Shown: positions 4,443 through 7,810 of the stretch, in pieces
Layout: every line of letters begins with the position of its first letter
How positions within the stretch are numbered: the stretch's first letter is position 1
DNA from: Gracilibacteraceae bacterium
GTDB lineage: Bacteria > Bacillota > Desulfitobacteriia > Desulfitobacteriales > Syntrophobotulaceae
DNA length: 7,810 nucleotides
Assembly: GCA_031263945.1 (NCBI GenBank)
Contig: JAISEW010000152.1
Span: forward strand, 1-7,810
Direction: 5' to 3'
Notes under the pieces: model-generated
Seen by the model: the letters and a program-made list of their open reading frames with translations, nothing else
What the model was told of the DNA's origin: nothing
The model's database searches: none
Translations under genes and position numbers: made by a program

Positions 4443-7400
4443 TTATTTCTTGCGCAGTCTGTTCATCAGGATCCCGCCCAGCAAGGCCATCAGGCTGGCC
4501 GCGCCGGAAGCGCTGGTCACGTCGCCGCCGGTCTTGGGATTCGGGACGAGCGGGGTGTCTTCATCATCGATATTGGTGAGATCGTCTTCGTCTTCCTCAG
4601 GCGGGAGCGCGAGCGGCGGCACTTCCTCCGGGATCACCGCCAGCGGCACGCCGTTTTCCGGCACGTTCGTGGTCCCGCCGCTGCCGCCTCCGCCTCCGCC
4701 GCTAGTGCCGCCACCGCCGCTGCCGCCGTTCGGGACGATGGGCCGCGTGTAATCAGCAGAGATTTGGTAGATATAGCCGAGATCAACGTTTAAAGTGTCG
4801 CCGGAATTGAGTTCCAGAGTCACGACTCTGGATGAGTTCTTGTCCTTGTCGATCAGGACTTCATGGGCTTCCACATCGTCCGCGACCGTGTAGGTCCCGT
4901 CCGCGGCATAGGCGTCGTCCGCCACGCCGTACACGTCGTACTCGTTTTCAAATATGCCGCTGCCGCCGATCTGCGTGTCGTCCTCCACGATATAGACGAT
5001 GGGGTACATTTCCACCGTGACCGGCCATTTCGGCGAATAGTTGCGGCCGTCGTGCGAATATCTGAGCAGAGAGTTGATCTCCTGCTGGCCGTAGCCGAGC
5101 GGATCAGTGAAAAGATCCATGTCGCGCGCTCCCTCCAGATTAAGGGCGTTGACTGAGGAGCGATAGTAGGAATGGGTGATCGTCAGGCGCGGGTCAGTGA
5201 TCTTGATAAGTTGGTAAACCACGTCGATATTGTTGGCGCCGCTCATGATCACCACAGGCGCCCCCTGCTGCACGCCCATATAGTAGCCGTAAGCCGGCCA
5301 GGCCGCGTTCAGCTGATCCTTCGTCAGTTGGATCACATCCTCCAGGCTGACGCCGGTCACGGTGATCTCCTGCAGCAGATTGCCCGCTTCCACGGATTCT
5401 TTGTAGTAATGGACCGTGTAGCCGAACTCTCCGGCCTGCAACCCGTCCGGTATATCATTGCCGTCAACGTCGCGGGCGTAGATGAACGTGACGTTCCGGT
5501 TGGAGGAAATTTTTGTAAGTTCCACCTGCACATCCCGCGGGAACCCGCTCGTGTAAATCACCGCCGCCTGGCTGTCCACCTGATAGCCGATCGCGATATG
5601 ATCCGCGATATTGTTTTTCACCGTCCGGCTGTAATAGTAACCGTTGGCGCTGTTGGCCGCCGCCGTCGTCGGACTGGCCAGCTCCGTCCCGGTGTCGGAG
5701 ATATAAGCCTCCGTGATCGTGTAGTCGCCTTCCTCTATATCCGGGGTATTGTTGCCGTTGCGATCCGGCGCGTAGAAAACGATCACGGTCGTATCCGCGT
5801 CCAGCGGGCCGTGCGTCACGCGCAGATCCTGATAGCTGCCGTCGCCGTTCCGATGGCCCTCCACCGGATTTTCACCCTCGAACTGATAACCGGTCGGCAC
5901 ATAATTGCTTAACGGCGGGGCCGGGATATCCACCTCAAAATCGTTCGCTCCCGTTATCGGGACGGTCTGCGGGCCGGCGATCGGATTGCCGCCGCCGTCC
6001 ACGGGCGTCACTGTCAGAGTGTAGCTCTCCTCCGTGTCCGGGACGCCGTTGTTGTTCGCGTCCTTCGTATAGGTGACGGTCACGCCGAGGCTGGCCGTGA
6101 CGCTGTCCAGGAAAACGTGCAGCGGCTGGACCAAAGTCTCCGTGCCACTGACGGTTCCCGCCCCGACGTAGTTATAGCCGTCGAATTGGAAGCCCGCGGC
6201 CAGATAGCCGCTGATCGCCGGCGCGTAATGCGAGAAATTGTAGCCGTCGTCAGCCGTCACCGTGAACTGGGCCGGGGGCAGAAGCTCATTGCCGGCCTCG
6301 TCCGCGTAAACCGCGCTGATCACATAGTCGCCTTCGCCGTCGTCCGGGACGCCATTGTTGTTTTTATCGACTTCATAGTGGAAAATGATCGCGTGATTAG
6401 CTTTTACATCGTCAAAGAAGTAACTCGCGCCGACGCCCGTTATTTCATCCGGCGTGTTCGGATACACCGTGTAGCTGACCGCCACATAATCTGTTATCGG
6501 CAGCGCTGTGGCCGTGTAGTCGAAGGAGCCGTCCGCTTCCGGCAGAGCATGCGTGTCCGCCGGCGCTATGGGATCGCCGTCTTGGTTCAGGTAACTCATG
6601 CTGATCGTGTACGCTTCCGCGGGGTCGCTGCCGTCGCCGTCGTCCGGCTTGCCGTTGTTGTTCTTGTCGTCCTTATAGTTGAAACTGATGGTGCGATTCG
6701 CGCTCACATCGTCGAAGAAGTAGCTCGTGCCTGGCGTCGCCGTCCCGCCGTCCAGCGTGTAGCTGACCGCCACATAGTCCTTTATCGGCGGAGCGTCGGC
6801 CGTGTAGTCGAAGGAACCGCCCGCGTCAGGCAGATCAACTATGAGCGTCGCCGGAGCGCCGTCGGGGGCGCCGCCATGATCAAGAGCCAGATAATCAACG
6901 GTGACTTTATAGCCTGCTTGTTCCTCGTCATCCGGCTTGCCGTTGTTGTTCTTGTCGTCCGCGTAGTGGAAAATGATCGTGTGATCGATCTTCACATCGT
7001 CAAAGAAGTAACTCGTGTCGTCGTCAGTTATTTCATCCGGCGTTCCCGGATCCAAAGTGTAGCTGACCGCCACATAGTCCTTTATCGGCGGCGCCGTGGC
7101 CGTGTAGTCGAAGGAGCCGGCCGCGTCGGGCAGATTTTCGATATGCGTCGCCGGGGCGCCGTTAGGTGCAGTGTCATTCTTGTCCTGATAGATCACGGTG
7201 ATGGAAAATTCTTCCTTGGTACCGCTGCCGTCGCCGTCGTCAGGCTTGCCGTTGTTGTTCTTATCGTCCTTGTAATTGACTGTCACCGTCCGGTTGGCGG
7301 AAATCGGGCCATGGGCGATAGTCAGCGGCTTGTAGGCGCCGGCGGCGTCCTTCTCGGCGGGAATCACCGGTTCGCCGATCCCGTCAAACTGATAGCTCAC

Positions 7401-7810
7401 TGCCACATAATCCGGCACAGACTGCAGTTCGTAGCTGAAGCTGAACCCGGTGACGCTGGTAACATCGAATTCCAGCGGGTTAGTCGGGGCCGTCAGATTT
7501 TGGCCGTTCCCGTCAAGATAAACCGCGTTCACTTTGTAGCCGGCTTCCTCGTCGTCCGGTTTGCCGTTGTTGTTCTTATCGTCCTTATAGTTGAAACTGA
7601 TCGTGCGGTCGCCCGTCACATCGTCAAAGAAGTAGCTCGTGCCGGTCGTCGCTGCCGCGCCGCCGTCCAGTGTATAGCTGACCGCCACATAATCCTCTAT
7701 CGGCGGCGCCGCAGCCGTGTAGTCGAAGGAGCCGCCCGCGTCAGGCAGATCAACTATGAGCGTCGCCTGACCGGTAGCGGGATCGGTGATGGGGTCGCCG
7801 CCATGATCCA
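4443..7810 (-). CDS. Large repeat-containing, sortase-anchored cell-surface protein (MucBP-like repeats), 5'-truncated
   Basis: At least 1121 residues, with the frame open to the window edge, so the N-terminus and signal peptide are missing. A GTG at 7688 is an internal Val of a repeat, not a start. The first two thirds are eight tandem units of about 100 residues. Each has a strand-rich start (YxVxxxYxDxxG), a GSFDYTAxxPPIxDYVAVSY segment like MucBP-type domains, an SYFFDDV or comparable turn, and a terminal DKNNNGKPD-type loop resembling Ca-binding DxNxDG motifs. A non-repeat region follows (about 4740-5430), then a Gly/Ser-rich linker, an acidic stretch (PPEEDEDDLTNIDDED) and a C-terminal sorting signal: NPKTG, hydrophobic segment, RLRKK. 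A role in adhesion or wall-associated binding is inferred from the architecture. The ligand is unknown. Transcription would end at the hairpin 4352-4380. Confidence 0.88.
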   Translation of the reverse strand, partial: DHGGDPITDPATGQATLIVDLPDAGGSFDYTAAAPPIEDYVAVSYTLDGGAAATTGTSYFFDDVTGDRTISFNYKDDKNNNGKPDDEEAGYKVNAVYLDGNGQNLTAPTNPLEFDVTSVTGFSFSYELQSVPDYVAVSYQFDGIGEPVIPAEKDAAGAYKPLTIAHGPISANRTVTVNYKDDKNNNGKPDDGDGSGTKEEFSITVIYQDKNDTAPNGAPATHIENLPDAAGSFDYTATAPPIKDYVAVSYTLDPGTPDEITDDDTSYFFDDVKIDHTIIFHYADDKNNNGKPDDEEQAGYKVTVDYLALDHGGAPDGAPATLIVDLPDAGGSFDYTADAPPIKDYVAVSYTLDGGTATPGTSYFFDDVSANRTISFNYKDDKNNNGKPDDGDGSDPAEAYTISMSYLNQDGDPIAPADTHALPEADGSFDYTATALPITDYVAVSYTVYPNTPDEITGVGASYFFDDVKANHAIIFHYEVDKNNNGVPDDGEGDYVISAVYADEAGNELLPPAQFTVTADDGYNFSHYAPAISGYLAAGFQFDGYNYVGAGTVSGTETLVQPLHVFLDSVTASLGVTVTYTKDANNNGVPDTEESYTLTVTPVDGGGNPIAGPQTVPITGANDFEVDIPAPPLSNYVPTGYQFEGENPVEGHRNGDGSYQDLRVTHGPLDADTTVIVFYAPDRNGNNTPDIEEGDYTITEAYISDTGTELASPTTAAANSANGYYYSRTVKNNIADHIAIGYQVDSQAAVIYTSGFPRDVQVELTKISSNRNVTFIYARDVDGNDIPDGLQAGEFGYTVHYYKESVEAGNLLQEITVTGVSLEDVIQLTKDQLNAAWPAYGYYMGVQQGAPVVIMSGANNIDVVYQLIKITDPRLTITHSYYRSSVNALNLEGARDMDLFTDPLGYGQQEINSLLRYSHDGRNYSPKWPVTVEMYPIVYIVEDDTQIGGSGIFENEYDVYGVADDAYAADGTYTVADDVEAHEVLIDKDKNSSRVVTLELNSGDTLNVDLGYIYQISADYTRPIVPNGGSGGGGTSGGGGGGSGGTTNVPENGVPLAVIPEEVPPLALPPEEDEDDLTNIDDEDTPLVPNPKTGGDVTSASGAASLMALLGGILMNRLRKK
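4446..4541 (-). other. Cell-wall sorting signal (NPKTG type)
   Basis: Codons 4527-4541 encode NPKTG, followed by a short polar spacer, the hydrophobic stretch ASLMALLGGILM and the positive tail NRLRKK at the very end of the protein. A sortase would cleave between Thr and Gly and link the protein to the wall. NPKTG is known as the motif of Bacillus anthracis sortase B and is also seen as a variant of LPxTG in Clostridia. The hydrophobic part is short (about 14 residues) but typical in order. Confidence 0.8.
4669..4734 (-). other. Gly/Ser-rich flexible linker
   Basis: Encodes a run such as GGSGGGGTSGGGGGGSGG just after the last folded region and before the acidic pre-anchor segment. It is probably a flexible spacer that carries the protein through the wall. 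The DNA is a run of near-identical GGN codons and prone to length change. Confidence 0.8.
5445..7810 (-). repeat. Tandem array of ~100-codon protein repeats
   Basis: Eight Ca-loop-like motifs mark the units, at 7554-7580, 7239-7265, 6930-6956, 6642-6668 (all DKNNNGKPD), 6342-6368 (DKNNNGVPD), 6036-6062 (DANNNGVPD), 5739-5765 (DRNGNNTPD) and 5445-5471 (DVDGNDIPD). Spacing is 288-315 bp. The units nearest the window edge are the most alike in DNA as well as protein. For example 7714-7767 and 6799-6852 differ at one base in 54. The array continues past base 7810, since another unit begins there. Such DNA can recombine and may be collapsed in assemblies. Confidence 0.9.

Noticed and set aside
4450..5912. 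Several long plus-strand frames opposite the surface-protein gene
   Set aside because: They are antisense shadows of a G+C-rich, biased coding sequence: Arg/Val/Pro/Ser-rich translations, no ribosome binding sites, no family resemblance.
5445..7810. CRISPR array, because of regular recurring identical short sequences
   Set aside because: The period is about 300 bp, the repeats are in frame and encode a protein motif, and the sequence between them is itself repeated rather than unique spacers.

Overview
The window looks like chromosomal DNA of an anaerobic Gram-positive bacterium, most likely a Clostridia-type Firmicute. The basis is strong GGAGG-type ribosome binding sites, TTG starts, a lipoprotein-anchored ABC solute-binding protein, and a cell-wall sorting signal of NPKTG type. 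Most of it is fairly G+C-rich, apart from a clearly A/T-rich toxin-antitoxin island. No species can be named from the sequence.

Left part (1-834): the 3' part of a Fic-domain AMP-transferase gene, ended by a 241-bp MITE-like insertion (474-714). The insertion has imperfect terminal inverted repeats and a 9-bp direct repeat on both sides (465-473 and 715-723). The present fic stop codon lies inside its left terminus. Inside the element are three related hairpins with 4-nt loops and a minus-strand relic encoding MPNHIHVI, the signature of REP-associated tyrosine transposases. Removing the insert restores a fic reading frame that ends only three codons further on and overlaps a 31-codon small ORF by ATGA.

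Middle left (904-1590): an A/T-rich Phd/YefM antitoxin and RelE/ParE toxin pair with overlapping ATGA. It has a sigma-A promoter whose -35 lies in one arm of a 22-bp palindrome, the likely autoregulatory operator.

Middle (1699-4380): a consensus promoter followed by an NMT1/SsuA-like solute-binding lipoprotein, an SsuC/TauC-like permease and uracil-DNA glycosylase (ung), tightly spaced. The apparent operon ends at a 13-bp-stem terminator. No ABC ATPase gene is next to the pair, so the transporter is incomplete here or borrows an ATPase from elsewhere.

Right part (4443-7810, minus strand): the 3' end of a very long gene for a repeat-built, sortase-anchored surface protein. At least 1121 residues are visible and the start is outside the window. 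It carries eight tandem units of about 100 residues, MucBP-like in layout. Each unit ends in a Ca-loop-like motif (DKNNNGKPD) that drifts toward the C-terminus. After these come a non-repeat domain, a Gly-rich linker, an acidic stretch and an NPKTG sorting signal. The gene converges with ung on the shared terminator.

No complete new defence or metabolic system is evident. The best leads are the precisely bounded small mobile element inside the end of fic and the higher-order repeat structure of the surface protein.
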